30,815 nt of DNA from Lachnospiraceae bacterium (GCA_900766575.1 CAAFVW010000190.1:1-30815), one strand, 5' to 3'. Positions 23,620-30,815 are shown, counted from the first letter of the stretch. Made by a program: numbers and translations. The notes: generated from the letters alone by a model not told the origin.

Positions 23620-23677
23620 CGATAGCATGCAGACCTTATTTTAATTAAAGTCTATATCCTATCGACCTATTTGTCAA
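23620..23677 (-). promoter_or_regulatory. Promoter and possible operator of the blaI-like gene
   Basis: TTGACA (23672-23677) and TAGACT (23649-23654) are 17 bases apart on the minus strand. CTATCG (23659-23664), inside the spacer, and its inverted copy CGATAG (23620-23625), downstream of the start site, form a widely spaced dyad. It could be a repressor pair of half-sites, although it is not the classical TACA-N-TGTA BlaI box. Confidence 0.55.
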
Positions 23678-23697
23678 GTTCTTATTTCCGGAAATTA

Positions 23698-24234
23698 TCA
23701 GTTTTTCGGGCATCCACTGCAGCTTCCACATCCCCCTTGCATCGCCTGTGCCGTAAGATCAAACGGTGTAGTCACCAGACAGATTGCCTGGGAAGAGATT
23801 CCCTCTCCGCTTCCGGTGAATCCCAGACCTTCTTCCGTGGTGGCCTTGACATTGACCTGCCCGATATCGATTAGCAGCGCTTTGGCGATATTTTCCCGCA
23901 TGGTGTCAATGTGGGGACGCATCTTCGGTGCCTGTGCGATGATCGTCGCATCAATATTCTCAATAAATACGTGATTTTCTTCCAGCAGTTCACCCACTTT
24001 TTCCAATAATTTGATAGAAGAAATCCCTTTGTACGCGGGATCTGTATCCGGGAAATGTTTCCCGATATCCCCCAATGCCGCTGCTCCCAACAGCGCATCC
24101 ATGATCGCATGGAGCAGGACATCCGCATCCGAATGTCCCAAAAGCCCCTTCTCATAAGGTATTTTCACGCCGCCGATGATGAGGTCTCTCTCCTCTGCCA
24201 GACGGTGCACATCATATCCCATTCCGATTCTCAT
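23698..24234 (-). CDS. ispF: 2-C-methyl-D-erythritol 2,4-cyclodiphosphate synthase
   Basis: IspF cyclises CDP-methylerythritol 2-phosphate in the MEP isoprenoid pathway. The 178-residue protein shows the metal ligands Asp8 and His10 (GYDVHRL) and His42 (HSDADVLLHAIMDA). It also has the DIGKHFPDTDP loop, NIDATIIAQAPK, and KATTEEGLGFTGSGEGI near the normal end. After residue 154 it has an extra ~24-residue tail ending GGCGSCSGCPKN, with a CxxCxxC group (Cys169, 172, 175) not found in the core family. The ATG at 24234 has GGAG 8 bases upstream; a longer in-frame start would run into the neighbouring gene. It follows the membrane-protein gene by 47 bases. Confidence 0.94.
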   Translation of the reverse strand: MRIGMGYDVHRLAEERDLIIGGVKIPYEKGLLGHSDADVLLHAIMDALLGAAALGDIGKHFPDTDPAYKGISSIKLLEKVGELLEENHVFIENIDATIIAQAPKMRPHIDTMRENIAKALLIDIGQVNVKATTEEGLGFTGSGEGISSQAICLVTTPFDLTAQAMQGGCGSCSGCPKN

Positions 24235-24281
24235 AATAATCTCCATTCTACAGGCATTATCAATTCTTGTTATTCTATACT

Positions 24282-25886
24282 TTACCGTGCCACTGCACAA
24301 TCCATCAACGCTTCCGTACTGTCGAATACATAGACTGTATAACAACCGTCCTCGTACACCTTTTCCCCCTGTTTCAATGCCGGTGCTTTCGCATATTCCG
24401 CGCACTCCTCCGCAGTCAGCAGCAGGAATGTCTCCCCGGTATGATACCCCTCTTCATAATATTTCATAGGAGAAGACCATTTGAAATATTCCAGATGCTC
24501 AGGATCTCCGATATTGCCGACTTCCACTTCTCCGTTTGTCAGTTCTGTGATAATGTTGGCATTATTATAAGTTGCAAAACCGAAATCATACCCATTTTCC
24601 GCAAGGAACTGTGCCACGGGACGTTTTGTTTCATTTTTATCCACCGTAAGGAAAGACATCACCGTTTTCCCTGTGCCAAGGAGCAGACAGATCGTAAGCA
24701 GCGCCACCACAGCGAAACGGTCAAAAGGCCTCTTCTCCTCTTCCAGATAGAAACATAATACCGGCAGTACAAAGATAAAAATAGTAATATAATACCGCGG
24801 CACCATCGTACTGGTGGTAAAAATAAATACAAAAAGGTTCAGTACAAAACTTACTTTCACAAAAAGCACGACCAGACCGCGAAGTCCGGATAGTCTCTGT
24901 CCTTTTCCGCTTTGCACCGTCACATATCCGTAGATGCCAGACATCACAAACGCCGCCATGGTCACAATTCCTCGCAGGGATAGAAATCCTCTGTCCGGAA
25001 TATAGCCAAACAGCATCAGCAGGCAGCCCAGCGCATTCTGAATGCGTTCAAACAACACGCCGTGATATAATGCAATGAAATTCGTTGCACCATAAGTCTG
25101 GAAGACATATTTATGGCTGATCCATACCACGTTGATGCCATATCCCACAACTGCGAAAAATGCCCCGGTCAGGCTATACAGGAAATATCGCATCCGGTCG
25201 GTGTGCCATAATTTTCCGAAGTTCTTCTTCGTCATTGCACCGCGGAAATGCTGAAATTCCCCTGTACCGAGCACATAGAAAAAGCTTGTCAGCACCAACG
25301 GACACTGTAACACCAACAGATAACGCACTCCGGACATTCCACAGACGATTGCCAGCAACATATAAAAAATCCACAAACTGACCTTACGTTTTTTCCCGTA
25401 TTTTCCACTGCACAACCTCAGATACATACCGAAGAACCAGAATACCAGAATCACATGGGACATATAGGTATTGCCCATCTGCATATGTGTCATCATGGTC
25501 TCGGAAAAAGGCAACAACAGTAGGCAGGAGCTCAATACCGTAAGTTCCTTCGATACTTTCAGCGGCTTCATAAAATAATAGTAAGACGCCAGCATCAGTC
25601 CGTAAAACACCACATTCGTAACGGTACGAATCACATGCCAGTTACTTAAAACGTGAAAAAGCGGTCCCATGATCAGTTGGGTGTACAACACACGGAATTC
25701 CGTGGAATAATACCAGTTCGTTGTCGAAATGATCCGATGCTCCCCGGCAAGAATCCGGGAGAAGATCATCTCCGCCGCCATATCGGAATCCAGCCAGTGA
25801 TCCTGACTGACAATATTTAATCCCAGCAGGAGCAAAATTGTCGCTCCCAATAAAATATAGGGTATCGCTTTTTTCAGTGTTTTCAT
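24282..25886 (-). CDS. Polytopic membrane protein, GT39/GT83-like glycosyltransferase fold
   Basis: This 534-residue protein begins MKTLKKAIPYILLGATILLL and has about ten hydrophobic segments followed by a soluble C-terminal domain of ~100 residues. The first extracytoplasmic loop carries WLDSDMAAEM, an acidic pair placed like the catalytic aspartate of lipid-phosphate-sugar-dependent (PMT/ArnT-like) glycosyltransferases. The family is therefore a structural guess and the sugar and acceptor are unknown. The ATG at 25886 has AAAGG about 9 bases upstream. An in-frame start further upstream would translate the hairpin at 25937-25975 and is unlikely. It lies between the DEAD-box gene and ispF on the same strand. 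Confidence 0.65.
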   Translation of the reverse strand: MKTLKKAIPYILLGATILLLLGLNIVSQDHWLDSDMAAEMIFSRILAGEHRIISTTNWYYSTEFRVLYTQLIMGPLFHVLSNWHVIRTVTNVVFYGLMLASYYYFMKPLKVSKELTVLSSCLLLLPFSETMMTHMQMGNTYMSHVILVFWFFGMYLRLCSGKYGKKRKVSLWIFYMLLAIVCGMSGVRYLLVLQCPLVLTSFFYVLGTGEFQHFRGAMTKKNFGKLWHTDRMRYFLYSLTGAFFAVVGYGINVVWISHKYVFQTYGATNFIALYHGVLFERIQNALGCLLMLFGYIPDRGFLSLRGIVTMAAFVMSGIYGYVTVQSGKGQRLSGLRGLVVLFVKVSFVLNLFVFIFTTSTMVPRYYITIFIFVLPVLCFYLEEEKRPFDRFAVVALLTICLLLGTGKTVMSFLTVDKNETKRPVAQFLAENGYDFGFATYNNANIITELTNGEVEVGNIGDPEHLEYFKWSSPMKYYEEGYHTGETFLLLTAEECAEYAKAPALKQGEKVYEDGCYTVYVFDSTEALMDCAVAR

Positions 25887-25936
25887 ACCGCAGACCTTTC
25901 TGAATTTGCCTATGCATCCTTCCCTAACTATACACG

Positions 25937-25975
25937 ATTTGCCGCAAAAGCACAACTGCGGCTTTTGCGGCAAAT
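25937..25975 (-). terminator. Long hairpin after the DEAD-box helicase gene
   Basis: A perfect 15-bp inverted repeat, ATTTGCCGCAAAAGC (25937-25951) and GCTTTTGCGGCAAAT (25961-25975), lies 15 bases past the helicase stop codon. There is no T tract on the minus strand, so it may protect the 3' end or separate expression of the next gene rather than fully terminate. A weak promoter-like TTGTGC-N17-TATAGT for the next gene overlaps it. Confidence 0.55.
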
Positions 25976-25990
25976 ATATAAGAATTCTCA

Positions 25991-27691
25991 TTATCTCTTT
26001 CTCTTGGGGAAGCTGTTGCCGATACCGGGTTCTTCCTTCTTTTTACGCTTCTTACGTTCCCGTTCTTCCCGGTCACCCCATTTTCTTTCGTCCTCACGGT
26101 GCTCGCCGCCGCGGCGTCTTCTGTCGCTATGGCCGAACCTGCTTTTCTCCCCGTCACGGCTGTCTTCGCGGCCGGCACCGTCACCACGGCCGAATCTGCG
26201 GTGTTCACCGTCTTTACCGTTGCCTCCACGTCTGCCGCCTCTGCGTCCAAAGTCACGGCTTTCATCACTGCCTCTGTTAAAACGGCCTCTCTCACTGAAG
26301 CGACCCCGGCGCTGTGCATACTCATCTGCTGCGATCTCTTCGCCCTTATCACCGACCTGATACTTTAACATGGCTGCTGCCAGTTCCAGTGCATCACAGC
26401 CTTCCTCTTCCATCTTGCGCTGTAAAAAGCTCTTCATCAGCTCGATGTCTTCATGCTCATGCAGTTCCCAGGCATTGTTCAGGTACTTGTCAGCTTTCGC
26501 TTTCAGAACCTTGGCAGCTCCGGGGAGCTTTTTCTCGGTGATCGTGGTATGGCAGACTCTCTCAATCTCACGGATCTTGTAGATCTCTCTGCTGTTTGCA
26601 AAGGTAAAAGATCTGCCCTTTCTGCCAGCACGACCGGTCCTGCCGATACGGTGCACATAGTACTCAATATCCTGCGGAATGTCATAGTTAATGACGGCTT
26701 CCACATCATCCACATCAATACCTCTGGCCGCCACATCTGTAGCGATCAGGATGCTGGCACCGCCGTTGCGGAAACGGTTCATTGCCACATCACGCTGTGC
26801 CTGGGACAGGTCACCATGCAGTCCTTCCACCTGAAATCCCTGCTTCTTCAGCAGATCCGCCAGCTCGTCCACCTTTTTCTTCGTATTACAGAAGATCAAC
26901 GTCAGCTTCGGCTGATAATATTCCAGCAGTCTCACACAGGCTGCATCCTTGTCCTGATTTTTCACGCGGTAAAATTTCTGGGATACCAGTGGAATCGTCA
27001 ATTCTTTTGCTGCTACTTTTACCAGTTTGGCATCTTTCTGGAAACGATCCGTGATCTCCAGGATCGGCTTCGGCATGGTCGCGGAAAACAGTGCGGTCTG
27101 GTGCTCTCCCGGAATCTGTCCCAGGATCAGCTCCATATCCTCACGAAAGCCCATGTTCAGCATTTCATCCGCTTCATCCAGCACTACCATATTGACCAGG
27201 TCCAGCTTGATCGTATGTCTGCGCATATGGTCCATGACACGTCCCGGAGTGCCTACGATGATCTGTACGCCCCGCAGACCTGCGATCTGGCGGCTGATAT
27301 CCTGTCCGCCGTATACGGGAAGTACCTTGATGCCATGCATATATTTCGCAATCTTACGCAGTTCTTCCGAAGCCTGGATCGCCAGTTCTCTGGTCGGGCA
27401 CAGGATAATGGTCTGTAACTTCTTCACATCCGGATTGATATGCTGGATAGCGGGGATACCGAACGCCGCAGTCTTGCCGGTACCGGTCTGCGCCTGTCCG
27501 ATGATATCCTCGCCCTGTAACAGATAAGGGATTGCCTGCTCCTGGATCGGAGACAGCTTCTCGAATCCCATCTCACGGATAGCACGCACAATGCGATTAT
27601 CCAATAACGGCTCGATGGATGCCATGCCGTCCTGCAAATTTTCCTGTTCTTTTACTTCTTCTGCTTCTTCATTTTCCAAAAAATAACTCAC
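25991..27691 (-). CDS. deaD: DEAD-box ATP-dependent RNA helicase (DeaD/CshA type)
   Basis: The 566-residue protein unwinds RNA duplexes and is typically linked to ribosome assembly, RNA decay and cold adaptation. All core motifs are present: the Q motif (FEKLSPIQEQAIP), AQTGTGKT (67-74), PTRELA, TPGR, DEAD (172-175), SAT in LFSATMP, and HRIGRTGRAGRKG. After a DbpA/CshA-like region (~400-455), the C-terminus is a long Arg/Gly-rich, highly charged tail (GRRGGRRGG, then REERERKKRKKKEEP), a probable RNA-binding tail. The start codon is GTG at 27691 with AAAGGAG 7 bases upstream. Expression is probably controlled by the long structured leader at 27692-27920. Confidence 0.94.
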   Translation of the reverse strand: MSYFLENEEAEEVKEQENLQDGMASIEPLLDNRIVRAIREMGFEKLSPIQEQAIPYLLQGEDIIGQAQTGTGKTAAFGIPAIQHINPDVKKLQTIILCPTRELAIQASEELRKIAKYMHGIKVLPVYGGQDISRQIAGLRGVQIIVGTPGRVMDHMRRHTIKLDLVNMVVLDEADEMLNMGFREDMELILGQIPGEHQTALFSATMPKPILEITDRFQKDAKLVKVAAKELTIPLVSQKFYRVKNQDKDAACVRLLEYYQPKLTLIFCNTKKKVDELADLLKKQGFQVEGLHGDLSQAQRDVAMNRFRNGGASILIATDVAARGIDVDDVEAVINYDIPQDIEYYVHRIGRTGRAGRKGRSFTFANSREIYKIREIERVCHTTITEKKLPGAAKVLKAKADKYLNNAWELHEHEDIELMKSFLQRKMEEEGCDALELAAAMLKYQVGDKGEEIAADEYAQRRGRFSERGRFNRGSDESRDFGRRGGRRGGNGKDGEHRRFGRGDGAGREDSRDGEKSRFGHSDRRRRGGEHREDERKWGDREERERKKRKKKEEPGIGNSFPKRKR

Positions 27692-27920
27692 TGAATGCTC
27701 CTTTTAATTAACTCCACACAACAATTCAGAACCGCATTCGCAAAATCGTCTCTTCGAGACTTTCCTTTTGCGAATGTGTGGGTTCTCACCAAAGTCATTT
27801 TCAAAAATGCCCTTTGAAATGCAAGCATTTCACGTGCATTTATGAAAATAACCTTGGTTCTGAATTGTTGCACAAAAAAAAGAAATCGCTAGGATTTCTT
27901 CCATCAAATCTCAACAACAT
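27692..27920 (-). promoter_or_regulatory. Structured 5' leader of the DEAD-box helicase gene
   Basis: The gene-free ~230-base leader folds extensively on the minus strand. An outer helix pairs 27719-27733 with 27856-27870 (15 bp, perfect). Arm A pairs 27788-27810 with 27836-27858, 23 positions with only one T/T mismatch; two positions pair as G-U only in the minus-strand RNA. Arm B pairs 27735-27745 with 27766-27776 and encloses GTCTC/GAGAC. The segment 27728-27733 could instead pair with 27781-27786, so alternative folds are possible. Nearest the promoter is a terminator-like hairpin, annotated separately. This is a likely RNA-level control region for the helicase. Confidence 0.6.
27873..27900 (-). 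terminator. Attenuator-like terminator in the deaD leader
   Basis: On the minus strand AAGAAATC (27893-27900) pairs with GATTTCTT (27880-27887) around a 5-base loop. The stem is followed by a T run reaching 27874. It lies only ~20 bases after the predicted transcription start and upstream of the rest of the leader. It could therefore abort deaD transcription unless an alternative fold forms. Confidence 0.55.
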
Positions 27921-27925
27921 TTCGT

Positions 27926-27954
27926 AGTATAGCATGGAAGCATTGAAAAAACAA
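27926..27954 (-). promoter_or_regulatory. Promoter of the DEAD-box helicase gene
   Basis: TTGTTT (27949-27954) and TATACT (27926-27931) are 17 bases apart on the minus strand. A TG one base before the -10 gives an extended -10 element. Its -35 box lies inside the spacer of the divergent plus-strand promoter. Confidence 0.6.
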
Positions 27955-27971
27955 GCATTTTCCGCTATGAT
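27943..27971 (+). promoter_or_regulatory. Promoter of the DUF362/ferredoxin gene
   Basis: TTGAAA (27943-27948) and TATGAT (27966-27971) are separated by 17 bases on the plus strand. It overlaps the divergent deaD promoter, so the two could compete for polymerase. Confidence 0.55.
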
Positions 27972-28028
27972 TGTAAATGATTGTAAACATCATAAACGAT
28001 TTCTTCGGACTTCGTCCTCTTGAAATCG
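27967..28028 (+). repeat. Tandem 10-bp repeat and hairpin in the DUF362 leader
   Basis: ATGATTGTAA occurs twice in tandem (27967-27976 and 27977-27986), over the -10 and start site. It is followed by a hairpin in which CGATTTC (27997-28003) pairs with GAAATCG (28022-28028) and GGAC pairs with GTCC around TTC (28007-28017). The hairpin ends about 28 bases before the start codon. Confidence 0.55.
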
Positions 28029-28056
28029 CAACATCATATTATTAAGAGGATTTCTC

Positions 28057-29172
28057 ATGATACAGACATTACACATTGTACCCGAATATAACGAAGACCT
28101 GATCTATCCCGCCATCTGTAAAAGTATGGAGGCTTTAAACATCGCGGCAGACCTGCGGCCGGAAATGAGAATCGTCATCAAGCCCAACATGGTCATGGCA
28201 AAATCTCCGGATTTTCCGGCCACCACGCATCCGCTGGTGGTAAAGGCCGTGATCCGGTGGCTTAAGGAACAGGGTATGCAGCATATCACTATCGCCGAGA
28301 GTTCCGGCGGTCTCTACAATGCCGAAGCCATGAAGCATGTCTATCATGTCTGCGGCATGGATACACTCAGCCCGGAAGCCGAACTGAATATGGATTTTTC
28401 CGCGCAGACCGTCAACTGTCCCGCAGGATTCAAGAACCACAGTTTTCATCTGATCACTCCCATCGTGGAGGCAGATTACATTATCAATATCTGTAAGTTG
28501 AAAACGCATGCCATGACCGGCTATTCCGGCGGCATCAAGAATCTCTTCGGTACGATTCCCGGCCTGGAGAAGCCGCAGATGCACTATCGCTGGCCCGAGA
28601 TCGAGGATTTCTCCAACATGCTCTTAGAGCTGGCGCAGACCGTGGCTCCGCAGCTTACCGTCATTGATGCCATCGATGCCATGGAAGGCAACGGTCCCAC
28701 CGGCGGCACTTCTCATCCACTGCACATGCTGTTAGCCGCCAGAGATTTCTACACCCAGGACTGCTTTGCAGCCGGACTCATGGGACTGGATCCCATGGAG
28801 ATCGTCATGCTGCGACAGGCCGTGGAAAAGGGATTAGCACATCCAAAAAATCTGGAGCTTGTCGGCGACCCGGTTCCTACGGGGCTGTCTCCCTTCCAGA
28901 AGCCGGATACCATCAAGCTGGATTTTACGAACGGAGTTCCACGATTTTTACGAAAACCGTTTACCTTCGTTGCATCCAGACTGTTAAAGTCCTATCCCCA
29001 GCTCAATGCGGAGAAATGCGTGGGCTGCGGAAAATGTGCGGAAAGCTGCCCGGCTCATGTAATTAAGATAGAGAACCGCAAGGCAAAGTTCCGCAGAACA
29101 GGCTGTATCTCCTGCTTCTGCTGTCAGGAAATGTGCCCCATGAAGGCAATTTCGGTGAAAAAGGCATTATAA
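28057..29172 (+). CDS. DUF362 domain protein with two [4Fe-4S] ferredoxin clusters
   Basis: The 371-residue protein has an N-terminal DUF362 domain (~1-290), with IVIKPNMVMAKSP, THPLVVKAVI, ICKLKTHAMTGYSGGIKNLFG and IDAIDAMEGNGPTGG all characteristic. A C-terminal 2x[4Fe-4S] ferredoxin domain carries CVGCGKCAESCP (Cys321, 324, 327, 331) and CISCFCCQEMCP (Cys350, 353, 356, 360). The family is widespread in anaerobes and its reaction is not established, so a redox role is inferred from the clusters only. AAGAGGA lies 7 bases before the ATG. It is divergent from the DEAD-box gene and its stop overlaps the convergent lipoprotein gene by 6 bases. Confidence 0.88.
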   Translation: MIQTLHIVPEYNEDLIYPAICKSMEALNIAADLRPEMRIVIKPNMVMAKSPDFPATTHPLVVKAVIRWLKEQGMQHITIAESSGGLYNAEAMKHVYHVCGMDTLSPEAELNMDFSAQTVNCPAGFKNHSFHLITPIVEADYIINICKLKTHAMTGYSGGIKNLFGTIPGLEKPQMHYRWPEIEDFSNMLLELAQTVAPQLTVIDAIDAMEGNGPTGGTSHPLHMLLAARDFYTQDCFAAGLMGLDPMEIVMLRQAVEKGLAHPKNLELVGDPVPTGLSPFQKPDTIKLDFTNGVPRFLRKPFTFVASRLLKSYPQLNAEKCVGCGKCAESCPAHVIKIENRKAKFRRTGCISCFCCQEMCPMKAISVKKAL

Positions 29173-30600
29173 GGATTCCAGTGCTTCCAGCCATTGTTTT
29201 TCTTTTTCAGCCAGGTATTCTGCGGGGGATATCTTGTGATCCTCCGTAGAATAAAACAGATTCGGTTCATAATCGATATCCGCGACATACACAACATAGG
29301 TCGAATCATTGATCCATTTATTTAAATCTTGGAAAAATTCTGAAATGTCCTCTTTGGAGCTGCTCTGCCTCATTTCTATTTTCCCTGAGTCCACTTCGTA
29401 TTTTGCGTAAGGGTCTTCAAAGAAGACCTCATATTGGTAAGTAAGTGTATCCATTCCGCTCCAGAAATTTGTCTGGATCAGATAGTCTTTTCCCCCTACT
29501 GTCGTAACAAACATCTGCCCATTTCCCACATGTGTAGGAGAAAACTCTCTGTTTATGAAAGCGTAGATCTCAGAAAAAGCATCCTCTCCTTCTTCTGCCA
29601 AATAATGCTGTTCGGCTGATACATAGAACTGTCCGAATGCAGTTCTTCCATCCATTACCTCTTGTAGTGTAGCACCTTCCGGAACAGTAAGAAGAATCGT
29701 GTTCTTCTGTCCGGCATGGGTAATATCTGCCGAAAATCGTGCCAGCACCTCACTATACGCTATCGGCTTCCCATATTCCGCACTCTCGTATGGTGCCTGT
29801 ATACCTATTTTACCTATGGAATACTCATATCCTTCCGAAAAAGTGAGCGGTGCAGAAACACCGGGCGTTGGTCCATACTCTACCGCATGGCCCTGGAAAA
29901 ATAATGGCAGAGTACCATGAATCCAGAACTCCCCTTCCTTATATTCTATATAAACATGCGAACCAAAGCCGGTGCTCTCAAATCTGCCCCCACACTCTTC
30001 TTCCTCTGTCTGCAGACAAGCCTGCCAGTCCGGTTCCTCATTTTTTTCATTCCCCGTGTATATACTAAGCATCTGGTATTCGGCATCGTACTTGCAGGTA
30101 ATCCTTCCGTCGATATTTTCTGCGATGTCATCAGAGGACAGATAGAATACCGGTTGTTCATTTCCTTCTTCTATGATGGCAAGTCCCATCAGATATAGCC
30201 CGGTGCCTCTTCCATCGCAAAAGGTAACCGCGTACTCTTCCTTCTGGTCTCCGTCCACATCCATCTTATACGCTCCAACGATTTCCAGAGGCGTCAGGGG
30301 ATGTCCATCAAGCTGAAACGGAATCTCTCGCTCTCCGTCCACAATGACATAGTTATCCTGTGCCTGATCTAAATATACAGAAACGTTGCTTTGCTCTTCC
30401 AGCCAGTACTCCGTGCGGCCTGTGTCTTCCGGCTCCGTCACAGCCTCTTCCTGTGTAGCTGTGTCTTCTGGGATGCTTTCTGTGACTGCCTCCTCTCGAA
30501 ATTCTGTGTTTTCTGTTTCTTCCGAGGTATTTTTCTGCCCGCAGGATGTAAGAAGCATAGTGTAAAAAAGCAGCAGTGTAATTAATTTCTTCTTTTTCAT
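29167..30600 (-). CDS. Uncharacterised lipoprotein
   Basis: The 477-residue protein starts with a lipoprotein signal (MKKKKLITLLLFYTMLLTSC, lipobox LLTSC with Cys20). A Glu/Thr-rich linker of ~50 residues follows, then a large extracytoplasmic region. Within it, YKMDVDGDQKEEYAVTFCDG resembles a calcium-binding-like DxDxD/FG-GAP segment. I recognise no enzyme family. It is probably a surface-anchored sensor or binding protein. The ATG is preceded by GGGGGAACT, an imperfect and closely spaced ribosome site. No regulatory partner is adjacent. Confidence 0.75.
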   Translation of the reverse strand: MKKKKLITLLLFYTMLLTSCGQKNTSEETENTEFREEAVTESIPEDTATQEEAVTEPEDTGRTEYWLEEQSNVSVYLDQAQDNYVIVDGEREIPFQLDGHPLTPLEIVGAYKMDVDGDQKEEYAVTFCDGRGTGLYLMGLAIIEEGNEQPVFYLSSDDIAENIDGRITCKYDAEYQMLSIYTGNEKNEEPDWQACLQTEEEECGGRFESTGFGSHVYIEYKEGEFWIHGTLPLFFQGHAVEYGPTPGVSAPLTFSEGYEYSIGKIGIQAPYESAEYGKPIAYSEVLARFSADITHAGQKNTILLTVPEGATLQEVMDGRTAFGQFYVSAEQHYLAEEGEDAFSEIYAFINREFSPTHVGNGQMFVTTVGGKDYLIQTNFWSGMDTLTYQYEVFFEDPYAKYEVDSGKIEMRQSSSKEDISEFFQDLNKWINDSTYVVYVADIDYEPNLFYSTEDHKISPAEYLAEKEKQWLEALESL

Positions 30601-30654
30601 AGTTCCCCCGTCTACATTGTACTTTATAGTTTTCTTTGGATAAGTTTATTATAA

Positions 30655-30690
30655 CAAAAATAGGAAACCCTGTAAAACAGGATTTCCTAT
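30655..30690 (-). terminator. Terminator of the tRNA-Met gene
   Basis: An inverted repeat (30660-30690) pairs ATAGGAAATCCTG with CAGGGTTTCCTAT around a short T-rich loop, with one G/T pair. On the minus strand it is followed by five T residues. It starts 10 bases after the tRNA-Met 3' end and lies before the lipoprotein gene. Confidence 0.8.
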
Positions 30691-30699
30691 TCCCTATAA

Positions 30700-30773
30700 T
30701 AGCGAGAGGGGGATTCGAACCCTCGACACTGCGGGTATGAACCGCATGCTCTAGCCAACTGAGCTATCTCGCC
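30700..30773 (-). tRNA. tRNA-Met (anticodon CAT, elongator type)
   Basis: A 74-base cloverleaf reads on the minus strand: acceptor GGCGAGA with TCTCGCT, D-stem GCTC/GAGC, anticodon stem TGCGG/CCGCA with loop TTCATAC, and T-loop TTCGAAT. The anticodon is CAT. The sequence resembles elongator methionine tRNAs and not the initiator. The T-stem carries one A/C mismatch (GAGGG with CCCCC) and the first acceptor pair is G-T. CCA is not encoded. Confidence 0.9.
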
Positions 30774-30795
30774 ATATGACCAACCGAAGTTGGAA

Positions 30796-30815
30796 TGGAA
30801 CCTATAGGGCTCGAA
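30796..30815 (-). tRNA. Partial tRNA (3' end only, cut by the window edge)
   Basis: On the minus strand the window edge begins with a T-loop TTCGAGC, T-stem CCTAT, acceptor strand AGGTTCC and discriminator A, the 3' end of a tRNA gene. The anticodon is outside the window, so identity is unknown. A small CCAAC-TTCG-GTTGG hairpin (30780-30793) lies between it and tRNA-Met, implying a tRNA cluster that continues to the right. Confidence 0.65.

Noticed and set aside
25937..25975. A transposon inverted-repeat end
   Set aside because: There is no transposase, no target duplication and no second copy in the window. Its position after a stop codon fits a 3' hairpin.
25887..25991. A 35-residue N-terminal extension of the membrane protein
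   Set aside because: It would translate through the 15-bp hairpin after deaD. The start at 25886 has a ribosome site and begins a normal membrane segment.
27688..27873. A 61-codon open frame upstream of deaD on the minus strand
   Set aside because: It consists almost entirely of translated hairpin arms of the leader and has no ribosome site. RNA structure explains the sequence better.
30700..30773. Initiator tRNA-fMet or lysidine tRNA-Ile
   Set aside because: The anticodon stem lacks the three G-C pairs of initiators, and the body matches elongator Met better than tRNA-Ile2.
1..30815. CRISPR array, prophage or insertion sequence
   Set aside because: No regularly spaced repeats, integrase, transposase or phage structural genes were found. 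Gene order is that of a core chromosome.

Overview
The window looks like a chromosomal segment of a Lachnospiraceae-type member of the Clostridia. I infer this from the moderate GC content, gene orders typical of that group (yicC-remA-gmk-rpoZ-rimO-pgsA and cysE-cysS-mrnC-rlmB-sigH), the sporulation sigma factor SigH, and the Firmicutes-style Shine-Dalgarno sites and promoters. No phage, IS element, CRISPR array or rRNA was seen. Nearly all genes lie on the minus strand, so the window reads right to left. Only a small cupin gene and a DUF362/ferredoxin gene are on the plus strand.

Layout from low to high coordinates. (1) Positions 1-218 hold no gene, but contain two tandem plus-strand hairpins (29-52 and 54-85) whose loops present the CsrA-binding core. 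(2) 219-4238 is a housekeeping operon read leftward from a promoter at 4209-4238: yicC, remA, gmk, rpoZ, rimO, pgsA. (3) 4283-5476 is a rhodanese-TtcA fusion, divergent from a cupin (5599-5931) that converges on a HAD phosphatase (5935-6621). (4) 6694-9777 is a HelD-type helicase with an unexpected C-terminal domain resembling the N-terminal beta-sandwich of GH31 glycosidases. (5) A tRNA-Thr(GGT) follows, with its own promoter and terminator. (6) 10150-15379 is a three-gene RND efflux operon (adaptor lipoprotein, RND pump, TetR) with a palindromic operator just downstream of the promoter. (7) 15418-19775 is the cysE-cysS-mrnC-rlmB-sigH operon, led by a T-box riboswitch whose predicted specifier is TGC (Cys) and closed by a strong terminator.

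(8) 19788-20272 is an orphan HicB antitoxin with a TTG start, a broken hicA remnant upstream and a palindromic operator on its promoter. (9) 20421-23677 is a BlaI/BlaR1-like repressor and membrane-metallopeptidase sensor pair. (10) 23698-27931 holds ispF (with a CxxCxxC tail), a polytopic glycosyltransferase-like membrane protein, and a DEAD-box RNA helicase with a long, highly folded 5' leader that includes an attenuator-like terminator. (11) A divergent DUF362/2x[4Fe-4S] gene has a promoter that overlaps the helicase promoter. (12) An uncharacterised lipoprotein, tRNA-Met(CAT) and the 3' end of another tRNA close the window.

Functional themes are cysteine-responsive control of cysteine synthesis and charging, RNA metabolism (YicC, Mini-III, RlmB, RimO, TtcA-like, DEAD-box, HelD), one-component sensing with efflux, and several RNA-level control elements. 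The items most worth a second look are the CsrA-type tandem hairpins, the structured leader of the DEAD-box helicase gene and the HelD-GH31N fusion.
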